A DNA stretch of 64,000 nt, from positions 1,178,001 to 1,242,000 of the forward strand of contig NZ_CP044065.1 in the NCBI RefSeq assembly GCF_008693385.1, in the 5' to 3' direction. The DNA comes from Cupriavidus pauculus. Lineage in GTDB: Bacteria > Pseudomonadota > Gammaproteobacteria > Burkholderiales > Burkholderiaceae. The position numbers were made by a program, and so were the translations under genes. This document shows positions 56,848 through 64,000 of this stretch, one piece after another; within the stretch, counting starts at the first letter, position 1; each line of letters starts with the position of its first letter. The notes under the pieces are model-generated. The model was not told the DNA's origin and ran no database searches. It was given only the letters and a program-made list of their open reading frames with translations.

Positions 56848-58773
56848 TCATTCCCTGATGTTACCCGTGCGGTAAAAACCGGCGTCCACCTTTACCAGCG
56901 CCGAAGGCTCGGTGATCGCGGTGGACGTCACGCGTTGCAGGCCATGTGCGCGGCTGTACTCGAGTAGCTGCTGCAGTGCGTAGGCGCCCGCGCCGCGCAG
57001 CGCGCCCTCGGCGTCCGGCGTGATGACGTTGTCCGGCGCGCTGAGGGAATCGACGATACGCATGGTTTCGCTGTCCCCGTCGCGCTCAGTGCCGCGCCGC
57101 CCCTGCTGGATCGAGACGATGACGCCGCCATGCCGGACGACCACGAAGACCGTGCCGTCGCTGGTGCCGCCATGCGCGTCGCCATTGATATTGAAGGCGA
57201 TCGAGACGGCGGCGCGGAGCAGGTCCTGGCGTTGCCGCTCGGCGCAGGGGATCAGCCCGCTCCGCGGCATCGTGCGCGCATACGCGGCATACCGTTTATG
57301 CCATGCATCGGTCGTGTTGATGATCTCCACCAGCGCGGCAAGATCGTCGGTATCGACGATCGTATGCGTGAAGGCGCCCGATTCCACCCACGTGCCGTGC
57401 TGCCGGATGCGCGGAACGATCGCCCGCGGCGTATAGCCTGCGAGGTCGATCGCGTACCGGCCGACCATGGCGGTGCGCGCGCGCGCCGCCATCGACGCGG
57501 GGGTCGCCGACGTGGCGGTGCAGCTTGCCGCCGAGGTAGATGGCGAGGCGGACGAGGCGGACGAAGAAGCGGACGAAGAAGCGGACGAAGAAGCGGACGA
57601 AGAAGCGGACGACAGTGGCGACCACGCGCCCAATGTCCCGAGCGCGGCGTTCGCGCGGTGAAACGCGCTCAGCGCGTCGGCGCGGCGCGTGTCGGTCGTG
57701 CCGGTCTGGTGCAGCACCGCGCCGACAAAGGCCGTGATGTCCTGCGTGTTCGCTGTGGTTTCGCCCACGCTGCCCCCACCGAGCACGTTGTCGATCGTGC
57801 GCGTGAAATGCGCGAGATCCCACTGGCGCGGGAATAGCACCTGATACAGCGTCACGATCAGCGTCGCGCGCGACAGGCAGGCGAGCGAGGGCACCGTGTC
57901 GCGTTTCATCCGCGGCGCGGCGGCGTAGTCGAGCGGGAAGCCACACGCATAGGCACCCGCCATCAGTCCCAGGGGATTGCGCCCATTGGCGAGGACGCTC
58001 ACCAGATGGGCCGGTGGCAGGGCATCGCCGTCAGGCGTGACCGGTGCGGGCGGTGCGGTCGGCGCCAACGCCGGTTGCGCGGCCTTGCCGCACAAGCCCA
58101 GGAAGTAATTGACGACGTGAATCAGTTCGGGCGCCGCGTCGCAGGCAATATCCCGTCGCGGGCGATGCGCGGGCAAGTCCTCGTCCCGCGCGCTGCGGAG
58201 GATCGTATCCGTCAGCAATGGCGCGCCGCGGCGGTTGGCAGCCGTCTCGGGAACATACATGGACAGCCGCTCGGTCGGCGATTTCGGCCACGGCAGGCTC
58301 ACGATCGGCGAAGACCGCAGGTAACCGCGTTTGGCATCGCTTTCGATCAATTGCAGATCGGTCGAACGGCCTTCACCGACGCTCAGCGCCACGCTGATAT
58401 AGCGGGTGCCCGGCAGATAGCGCAGGTGTGACTGGATGCGCCGGGGTGCGCCGGCGATCAGGCTGACGTGGCGCTCGCCAAATGCGATCTGGACATCGTC
58501 GCCGTAGTTGAGCCGAAAGACGCGGCCCGCTTCAAGATCGTACGCGAGCAGCAGCTCTTTCGGCTGTGGATCCGTCCAGGCAGCGCCGAACGGCGACGAC
58601 AGGTCGATGGTTTCGGCGAATGCTGGCGCCATCAGGCTTATTGCGGCCCCCAGCGCAACCACCATCGCGGTCCTCGGTGCGGTCCTCGGTGCGGTCCTCG
58701 GTGTGGTTCTCAGCGTGGTCTGCATTGCGACCCGCGACGTCATACGGCGGGCCATGGGCAATCGTGTTTTCAT
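56848..58773 (-). CDS. Uncharacterised exported protein, modular family member (beta-rich + helical + GNAT-like modules)
   Basis: A 641-aa protein. Its leader has basic TTLRTTPRTAPRTA-like repeats before a hydrophobic core ending APAFAET, so export is likely; the exact start (58773 chosen, 58806 possible) is unsure. The middle (SLACLSRATLIVTLYQVLF, then DTRRADALSAFHRANAALG) aligns by eye with the protein at 60095. After a Ser/Ala repeat linker, both share a GRYxxDLxxYxP...PRxRxxGxWxE block. The C-terminus (GALRGAGAYALQQLLEYSR, then TEPSALVKVDAGF) resembles a GNAT acetyltransferase motif A/B region. It lacks the crystallin-like N-terminal module. Function unknown. Confidence 0.75.
   Translation of the reverse strand: MKTRLPMARRMTSRVAMQTTLRTTPRTAPRTAPRTAMVVALGAAISLMAPAFAETIDLSSPFGAAWTDPQPKELLLAYDLEAGRVFRLNYGDDVQIAFGERHVSLIAGAPRRIQSHLRYLPGTRYISVALSVGEGRSTDLQLIESDAKRGYLRSSPIVSLPWPKSPTERLSMYVPETAANRRGAPLLTDTILRSARDEDLPAHRPRRDIACDAAPELIHVVNYFLGLCGKAAQPALAPTAPPAPVTPDGDALPPAHLVSVLANGRNPLGLMAGAYACGFPLDYAAAPRMKRDTVPSLACLSRATLIVTLYQVLFPRQWDLAHFTRTIDNVLGGGSVGETTANTQDITAFVGAVLHQTGTTDTRRADALSAFHRANAALGTLGAWSPLSSASSSASSSASSSASSSASSASPSTSAASCTATSATPASMAARARTAMVGRYAIDLAGYTPRAIVPRIRQHGTWVESGAFTHTIVDTDDLAALVEIINTTDAWHKRYAAYARTMPRSGLIPCAERQRQDLLRAAVSIAFNINGDAHGGTSDGTVFVVVRHGGVIVSIQQGRRGTERDGDSETMRIVDSLSAPDNVITPDAEGALRGAGAYALQQLLEYSRAHGLQRVTSTAITEPSALVKVDAGFYRTGNIRE
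57548..57612. repeat. 12-bp minisatellite encoding SSAS repeats
   Basis: GACGAAGAAGCG is repeated about five times, with a degenerate copy at the left end. On the minus strand it encodes the SSAS linker of the gene at 56848-58773. The period keeps the frame. Confidence 0.9.
58667..58714. repeat. 12-bp minisatellite in the leader of the 56848-58773 gene
   Basis: GCGGTCCTCGGT-type 12-bp units, about four copies with decay at the right end, encode the TAPR/TTPR repeats just ahead of the hydrophobic leader core on the minus strand. Confidence 0.85.
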
Positions 58774-58927
58774 GCGCGGTCTCGGTGGTTGACGCGCACT
58801 CAGCATAAGAAAAGGCCTGCCGCCGACCTATCGCCTTCCTACGAAAGTTGCGGTCGCGCCGGCCGATACAGGCGAGATACAAAGATGTGGCACCATGACA
58901 CTTTTTACGCAACCTGGAGTCACTACG

Positions 58928-59647
58928 ATGGACCAGATCCGGCGGACCCTGCGCACCGATGTCATCCAGCATGTCGCCTTCGAGCATCCGGGCGTGATCG
59001 GCGATGTCCTGCAGGCGCGCGGTCATGCGTTGCGCGTGTTTCAGGCTGGCGTGGACGACCTGTCGCCGGTCGTGGCCGATCCGGCCGATCTGCTGCTGGT
59101 ACTCGGTGGCCCGATCGGGGTCTATGAGTCGGACGTGTATCCGTGGCTCGATGCCGAGGTGGCCGTCATCGCCGAGCGGTTGCGGGCCGGTGGCGCGGTG
59201 ATTGGCGTGTGCCTGGGCGCGCAGCTGATTGCGCGCGCATCGGGTGCGAAGGTCTATCCGGGGACGCGCGAGATTGGCTGGGCGCCCATCACGCCGACGG
59301 AGGCGGGCCGGGCGTCAGCGCTGGCCGCGCTGGGCGCGGCGGACTGGCAGGTGCTGCACTGGCATGGCGATACGTTCGATCTGCCCGAAGGGGCCACGCT
59401 GCTGGCATCGACGGATGCCGTCAAGCATCAGGCGTACGCGATCGGCGATCGGGTGCTGGCGTTGCAGTTTCACCCGGAAGTGCGCGCGGGCGATATCGAG
59501 ACCTGGCTGATCGGGCATACGGTCGAACTCGGCAAGGCCGGGATCGATCCGCGCACGATCCGCGCGCGGACGCGCGAGATTGGGGAGTCGGTGGCCGCCG
59601 CCGGGGCGACGATGTTTGCGCGCTGGCTGGAGCAGGCGGGACTGTAG
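58928..59647 (+). CDS. Class I glutamine amidotransferase family protein
   Basis: A 239-aa stand-alone GATase1 domain. Nucleophile C95 in GVCLGAQLIA and the H182/E184 dyad in LQFHPEV are intact, so glutamine hydrolysis is likely. The ATG at 58928 (MDQIRRTLRT) has GGAG upstream; an ATG 33 nt earlier is possible. Proteins of this type resemble the C-terminal-domain-less GMP synthase-like amidotransferases; the ammonia acceptor is unknown. Confidence 0.9.
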   Translation: MDQIRRTLRTDVIQHVAFEHPGVIGDVLQARGHALRVFQAGVDDLSPVVADPADLLLVLGGPIGVYESDVYPWLDAEVAVIAERLRAGGAVIGVCLGAQLIARASGAKVYPGTREIGWAPITPTEAGRASALAALGAADWQVLHWHGDTFDLPEGATLLASTDAVKHQAYAIGDRVLALQFHPEVRAGDIETWLIGHTVELGKAGIDPRTIRARTREIGESVAAAGATMFARWLEQAGL

Positions 59648-59679
59648 GCGCCGCCGACTGGTGTCGCTGCTGGTGCTGC

Positions 59680-59943
59680 TTACCGGAACCGCTTGCCGGT
59701 TCCCTCGGCGGTAATCCGCGCCCAGATCACGCGCTTTTCTTCTTCGCTGAAGAAAACCCAGTTGCTCACCTCGGCGGCCGTGCGGCCGCAACCCTGGCAA
59801 ATTTCGTCGAACAGCGTCGAACAGATGCCAATGCACGGGCTATCGGGCCGATCGGGCGCGAGGCCCCGATCGGCATCGGCTTCAACATCGGCTTCGGCAG
59901 CGAGGGGCGTGGACAGGGCGGGGTCGGAAGGCAGGGCGGACAT
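59680..59943 (-). CDS. DUF1289 domain-containing protein
   Basis: An 87-aa protein. The second half carries the DUF1289 signature: SPCIGICSTLFDEICQGCGR followed by WVFFSEEEKRVIW, with four cysteines suggesting a small metal or Fe-S site. The first 35 residues are acidic and Ala-rich. The ATG at 59943 is chosen because upstream sequence is not family-like. It is convergent with the amidotransferase gene, 32 nt away. Confidence 0.85.
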   Translation of the reverse strand: MSALPSDPALSTPLAAEADVEADADRGLAPDRPDSPCIGICSTLFDEICQGCGRTAAEVSNWVFFSEEEKRVIWARITAEGTGKRFR

Positions 59944-60094
59944 GCGGGCTATCGTCAGGCAACAGGCAGGCATTATACGGGCTCGGTCCGCGGCGCCTCC
60001 CGACGGCCATGCGCCGGAAGCGGTCAAATGCCCGCGATTGCGCCATGGCGTGCGGCATCGTCCATCGCGCGGTCACCCATCGCGCTGTCGCCCA

Positions 60095-62506
60095 TCACAC
60101 GGGCGGCTCGGTCCGGACCTCCGCGAGGTCGTCCAGTAATCGAAAGCCCGCGCGCTGATGGATCGTGGCGCTCGGTTCCGTGACCGCTTCGACGCGCACC
60201 GCGGTCATGCCACGCGCCTGGCAATAGCGCAGAAACGCCTGCAAGGCCGCGCTCCCCGCGCCCCGCACGGCGCCATCGCCATGGGGCGGCAGGACATTGG
60301 CCGGCGCGCTGACCATCAGCGTGATCTCGGCCTCCAGCGATCCATGCCGCGGAATCGTGCCAAGCAGCATGGCGGCCGGGACCCCTCGATAACGCACCAG
60401 CATGACGACGTTTTCCTCGCCGTCGTCGTCGCGTACCGCCGCCTCGATGCCCATGGCGGCCGAGAGGCCGGTCGAGGCCAGGAAGTCGCGCACGGTGTAG
60501 CCGTCGCTATCGGGGCAATCGTCGGCAAGCGCGGTGCGCAGGGCGTCGGGTCGCATGGCGAGCAGATACTCGCGTTGCCAGGTGTGCGCGATGTCGATGA
60601 CCTGCCGCTGGCGTCCCATCTGACCGGCCTGCACCTCCGTGACCTCGAACGCGTCGTCCGCTTCGGTCCATTTGCCGTTGCGCCGCACGCGTGGCCGGAC
60701 GTCCATCGGCGCGTATCGGGTCAGGTCGAGGTCGTACCGGCCCAGCGCGGCCCAGCGCAGGGCGGCGATCGACCGCTTGACGCCACCGCAGATGCCGGAC
60801 GCGGATGTCTCGCCGGCGTGGCCCATCGCCGTTGCCCCCTCCATGTTCATCGTGCGCGCCACCGAGTAGGCACGGACCAGATTGGCATGATGGAATGCGG
60901 CCAGCGCTTCCGCGCGCCGCGTGTCTTGCGGACCGGTCTGCCAGCGCACGGCCTCGATCAGCGTCTGTTCGGCGCTGGCGTCCATCGTCCGGAGTCCGGT
61001 CGTGCCGCGCGCGAGGATATTGTCGATCACGGCGGTAAAGGCATCGAGGCGCCAGAGATCCTCGTACAAGACCTGGTACATCGTCACGATGGTCATGGCC
61101 CGGCTGACGCAATAGTCCTTGCCCGGCAGGCCGAGCGGGCGGCGTCCGCTCATCAGCGGGATGCGGCATGCGCGCTGTGCGGCGGCAACGGCCATCGGGT
61201 TGCCGTTCAGGCCGATATTGGTCAGCAGCAGCGCATCCGCGGGCGGCGGTGCCAGGGGCAGCGGCGAGCGCGGCAGTGCCGTCTGCGTCGGCGGCACCGG
61301 CAACGGCGCGATGGGCTGCGACGGCTCGGTGGTGCTGTCGTTGGCGCTGTCGTTGGTCGTGTCGTTGGCCGCGTCATGACACTGCTTGAGGGCGATCCGC
61401 TCGCAGTGCGCCGCGCGCACGCCCCGGTCATGGAAGGGACCGACCTCGAACAGCAGGTTCTCGAGCCGCACGGCCTTGGCGAACGACGCATTGCGGACCG
61501 ATAGCACGGCATCCACGGGCTCGTCCCACGGGACATCGAGCCACGGTGTGGCCCCGATCAGGGCGTACTCCGCGCTCAACTGCATGACCATCACGGAGGC
61601 CGTATGTCCGGGCCGCAGTTCCATGGTGAACGCGTAGTAGCGCGTGCGTTTGTCGGACGGGAGCGACGCCATCGGGGCGATGGGATCGAGCATGCGTGCC
61701 ACGGCGGACTGCTTGCGCATGCGCACCGAGATGCGCGCGCCGTATGTGACCTCGATATCGCGGCCCGGATCGGCGTCGAAGAGCATCATCACATACGGAT
61801 TGCCATTGCCCGGGAACATATGCGGGCCGAAGATCGAGGCCAGGTCGTAGGCGTCGCCGGCCGGAATGACCACGGGCCCGAGCACCGGCGGTGGCTTCAT
61901 GCGCGCGACATGGACCGAGCGGATGCGCTGGAGCATGTCGGCGCGCTGGAGGGCCTTGCCATCGAGGCTGCCGCGGAACGTCGCCATGGCGCCACGTCCC
62001 CGGAAATCCGTGAACGCATTGACGGTGAGCTGACTCGGGATGCGCATCGAGGACGCGAATGCAAAGAGGTCCGGCGTGTAGGTGCGCAGCGGCCCCGGGG
62101 GAAAGCACAGGCGCTTGCTCCTGAGCCGGGTGCCGCGATAGAAGCAGGCGGCCGGGAATACGGCCAGCACCGTGGCCGACGCCGGCGTCATGCCGCGCGC
62201 CTGCAGCGCCGACTCGCCGAGCGTGCCCCGCAACGCCCATATGGCGCCGTCGAAGGTCTCTTCGTCGGACACGTAGGCGACGGATCCCGGCGCCACCTCG
62301 ATTTTGCCGATCGGGTAGTGGCCCGGCGCCTTGGGCAATCTTGCGTGCCGCGCCCGCAGGATGCCGTCGTCGGGTACGCACAGATACGGGTCGGTGGCCG
62401 CCTCGGTCTCGTACAGGCAGGCCTCGCCATGGCTCGCGGTGGGCAGCACGGCAAGTACCATGACGATCAGTGCGAACAGGGCGGCGCGCATGGCGTCAGG
62501 GCGCAT
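60095..62506 (-). CDS. Uncharacterised exported protein, full-length modular family member
   Basis: An 803-aa protein with a clear signal peptide (about residues 1-27, ending ASHGEA). Modules seen by eye: residues 30-205 crystallin-like (ACFYRGTRLRSKRLCFPPGP, then SSMRIPSQLTVNAFTDFRGR), 215-360 beta-rich, 375-425 Asn/Asp/Ser/Pro linker, 425-550 helical (SRAMTIVTMYQVLYEDLW), and about 590-803 a beta region ending in a GNAT-like tail (GAVRGAGSAALQAFLRYCQA, then TEPSATIHQRAGF). Modules 1-2 match the gene just upstream, modules 2-4 match the protein at 56848. Its start overlaps the stop of the upstream gene by 11 nt, so they are co-translated. GGAAG lies 6 nt before the ATG. Function unknown. Confidence 0.78.
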   Translation of the reverse strand: MRPDAMRAALFALIVMVLAVLPTASHGEACLYETEAATDPYLCVPDDGILRARHARLPKAPGHYPIGKIEVAPGSVAYVSDEETFDGAIWALRGTLGESALQARGMTPASATVLAVFPAACFYRGTRLRSKRLCFPPGPLRTYTPDLFAFASSMRIPSQLTVNAFTDFRGRGAMATFRGSLDGKALQRADMLQRIRSVHVARMKPPPVLGPVVIPAGDAYDLASIFGPHMFPGNGNPYVMMLFDADPGRDIEVTYGARISVRMRKQSAVARMLDPIAPMASLPSDKRTRYYAFTMELRPGHTASVMVMQLSAEYALIGATPWLDVPWDEPVDAVLSVRNASFAKAVRLENLLFEVGPFHDRGVRAAHCERIALKQCHDAANDTTNDSANDSTTEPSQPIAPLPVPPTQTALPRSPLPLAPPPADALLLTNIGLNGNPMAVAAAQRACRIPLMSGRRPLGLPGKDYCVSRAMTIVTMYQVLYEDLWRLDAFTAVIDNILARGTTGLRTMDASAEQTLIEAVRWQTGPQDTRRAEALAAFHHANLVRAYSVARTMNMEGATAMGHAGETSASGICGGVKRSIAALRWAALGRYDLDLTRYAPMDVRPRVRRNGKWTEADDAFEVTEVQAGQMGRQRQVIDIAHTWQREYLLAMRPDALRTALADDCPDSDGYTVRDFLASTGLSAAMGIEAAVRDDDGEENVVMLVRYRGVPAAMLLGTIPRHGSLEAEITLMVSAPANVLPPHGDGAVRGAGSAALQAFLRYCQARGMTAVRVEAVTEPSATIHQRAGFRLLDDLAEVRTEPPV
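61332..61379. repeat. 12-bp minisatellite in the linker of the 60095-62506 gene
   Basis: Four imperfect 12-bp units (GTGCTGTCGTTG, GCGCTGTCGTTG, GTCGTGTCGTTG, GCCGCGTCATGA) encode the NDTTNDSANDS-type linker on the minus strand. Confidence 0.85.
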
Positions 62507-63731
62507 CGGAAACTTCCGATGGGGGCGGTGGGGCCGAGGAGACCAGCGCGTTCCATTCGAAGCGATGGATCACCGGCGCCAGCGCAAGCGCGCCCTTTGC
62601 CGTGTTCCGCACCGAAAGCAACGCGTGAGCCGGCGCGGCGTTTGGCTCCTGCACGAGTTGCGTGGCGATCGGTGTCTCGCGTCTGTCCGACTGGATGATC
62701 TGGGCCAGCAGATCGGTACCGCCCGCCGTGGCGCCGATCTCCAGCGTGAGATAGCGGGTGCGCGCGTCGAAGCGGCGGTATTCGTCACGACGGGGGCGGC
62801 CGGTCGACACGATCATGCGGCCATTGCGTATATCCAGCCGCAGCACGCCGCCGTAGTCCACAATAAAGCTGCGGCCTGCCGCCAGAACGAACGTCAGGCG
62901 CGTATGGCCGGGCGTGCCCGGCGCCGCGCCCCGCACGGCATCGAGATCCCACGCATCGCTGGCCGCCACGGCACACCGCGCCGTGCACGCGGGGCGCGTG
63001 CGCAGGACCTGGACCGCGCGAATCGCGTCGTGGAGGCCGTCGCGCCGCAGCATGTCCGCATCGACATCGTCACGATACAACGCCGACTTGCCGATGCCGC
63101 TGTCGCTCCGGAACACGGCGACACTGTAGCCCGGCGGCACACGCACCGAAGAGACCGAGGAATCGAGCCTGGCCAGGTGCCTGCGCAGCGGTCCGGGCCC
63201 GAGGCACTGCGCCTTGCCGGCAAACGCGTCGTGTTCGTGGAAGCAGGCCATCTGGACCACGCGCGCCGACGCCAGCGTATGTCGCTGGATGCCTTGTGCG
63301 CGGAGTTCGGGGCCCTGCAGGGACCGCCGCAGACGCCAGATGCGTCCGTCGAAGTGCGTGCCATCGGTGACGATCAGGTCCTGGCCGGGCGCCACCTCGA
63401 CGCGGTTGACCGGATAATGGTGCGCGGTGTCGGGATGTCCCATCGACAGATCCACGCTCTCGTCGGCACCGAGGCAGATGCGCGCGGGGGTGCCGGCGCC
63501 CGCGCCGTAGAAGCCCGTATCGCTGGCGATCAGGCAGCTTTTGGCGGGAAGCTCGCCGAAGTCGGCGGCCTCGGTCGCCCCGGCGGCTTCGGCCGATGCC
63601 GGTGGGCCATAGGACGTGCACAGGGCCAGCGCGGCCAGCCATGCAAGGCGTCTGGGTGAGCGTTCGGGTGAGCGTTCGGTTGAGCGGCCGGGTGAGCGTC
63701 TGGTTGAGCAGGGGAGTAGCGGGCGGATCAT
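62496..63731 (-). CDS. Uncharacterised exported protein, modular family member (crystallin-like + beta-rich modules)
   Basis: A 411-aa protein. Leader: MIRPLLPCSTRRSPGRSTER and repeats, then a hydrophobic core ending PPASAEAA. Residues about 66-245 contain Greek-key-like motifs (MACFHEHDAFAGKAQCLGPG, then SSVSSVRVPPGYSVAVFRSD) reminiscent of beta/gamma-crystallin or I36 inhibitor domains, and about 255-395 are beta-rich. Both parts align by eye with residues 30-360 of the protein encoded immediately downstream, whose start overlaps this stop by 11 nt. It lacks the helical and GNAT-like modules, so the pair looks like a short and a long form in one operon. Start chosen at ATG 63731. Confidence 0.72.
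   Translation of the reverse strand: MIRPLLPCSTRRSPGRSTERSPERSPRRLAWLAALALCTSYGPPASAEAAGATEAADFGELPAKSCLIASDTGFYGAGAGTPARICLGADESVDLSMGHPDTAHHYPVNRVEVAPGQDLIVTDGTHFDGRIWRLRRSLQGPELRAQGIQRHTLASARVVQMACFHEHDAFAGKAQCLGPGPLRRHLARLDSSVSSVRVPPGYSVAVFRSDSGIGKSALYRDDVDADMLRRDGLHDAIRAVQVLRTRPACTARCAVAASDAWDLDAVRGAAPGTPGHTRLTFVLAAGRSFIVDYGGVLRLDIRNGRMIVSTGRPRRDEYRRFDARTRYLTLEIGATAGGTDLLAQIIQSDRRETPIATQLVQEPNAAPAHALLSVRNTAKGALALAPVIHRFEWNALVSSAPPPPSEVSDAP
63650..63709. repeat. 12-bp minisatellite in the leader of the 62496-63731 gene
   Basis: Five imperfect 12-bp units ending GAGC (for example GTTCGGGTGAGC) encode basic RSPxRS(T/P)E repeats before the hydrophobic leader core on the minus strand. Confidence 0.88.
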
Positions 63732-63852
63732 CGTCGCATCGGTCCGTGGCGGGTCTGGATGGATCCAAACTAACGCCGCCCCGGACGATGCGAAATCGCC
63801 GATGCGCGAAATCTTCCCCCTCCGCGCGGGAGGGGGCGTCAAACGATGACGA

Positions 63853-64000
<148 letters not shown>

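Overview
The window is about 64 kb of very GC-rich chromosomal DNA. Gene content and protein style suggest a free-living betaproteobacterium of the Burkholderiaceae, most likely Cupriavidus or a close relative. Pointers are a Bug-type solute receptor, a urtABCDE cluster with formamidase, Ku, queE-queD-tadA, an ABC-F ATPase and many LysR/MarR/IclR/AraC regulators. The species assignment is inference. No rRNA, tRNA, CRISPR, prophage or insertion sequence was seen. Both edges cut genes: ftsK on the left and a type II asparaginase on the right.

Layout. 1-10 kb: ftsK with a greatly expanded repeat linker, a fused glycine-betaine/choline-type binding protein-permease, and a triheme cytochrome c paired with a Tat-exported flavin amine oxidase of the spermidine dehydrogenase type. 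10-16 kb (minus strand): a cobalamin riboswitch controls a TonB-dependent receptor and a PepSY membrane protein, followed by MarR, an AhpD-like protein and a divergent AraC regulator. 16-25 kb: Ku, a MerR/TPR protein, a CSS-EAL cyclic-di-GMP phosphodiesterase, an NRAMP metal transporter behind a Fur-like box, and a two-subunit molybdenum hydroxylase. 25-32 kb: a hydroxyacid dehydrogenase, then a five-gene catabolic cluster (Bug receptor, enoyl-CoA hydratase, ADP-forming acyl-CoA synthetase, alpha/beta hydrolase, IclR).

32-43 kb is a nitrogen-acquisition locus. urtABCDE, formamidase and an FmdB-like zinc ribbon run leftward. Divergently, behind a good sigma-54 promoter match, runs a 1,167-residue protein fusing an NCS1 permease, a cysteine cluster, a histidine kinase and a receiver, followed by a LuxR-type response regulator and a second FmdB-like protein. 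The likely logic is sensing of extracellular urea/amides or purine-related compounds, uptake, and hydrolysis of formamide to ammonia.

43-51 kb holds housekeeping and small regulatory units: MarR, a DUF3016 protein, a dkgB-type reductase with its divergent LysR gene, the tightly packed queE-queD-tadA-ldcA operon, and the ABC-F ATPase YbiT. 51-64 kb mixes an aldehyde dehydrogenase, a penicillin acylase-family hydrolase, a glutamine amidotransferase and a DUF1289 protein with four uncharacterised exported proteins on the minus strand. By eye these four are assembled from shared modules: a beta/gamma-crystallin-like part, a beta-rich part, a helical part and a GNAT-like tail. Three of them carry 12-bp in-frame minisatellites. 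I consider this family the best candidate for an undescribed system in the window.
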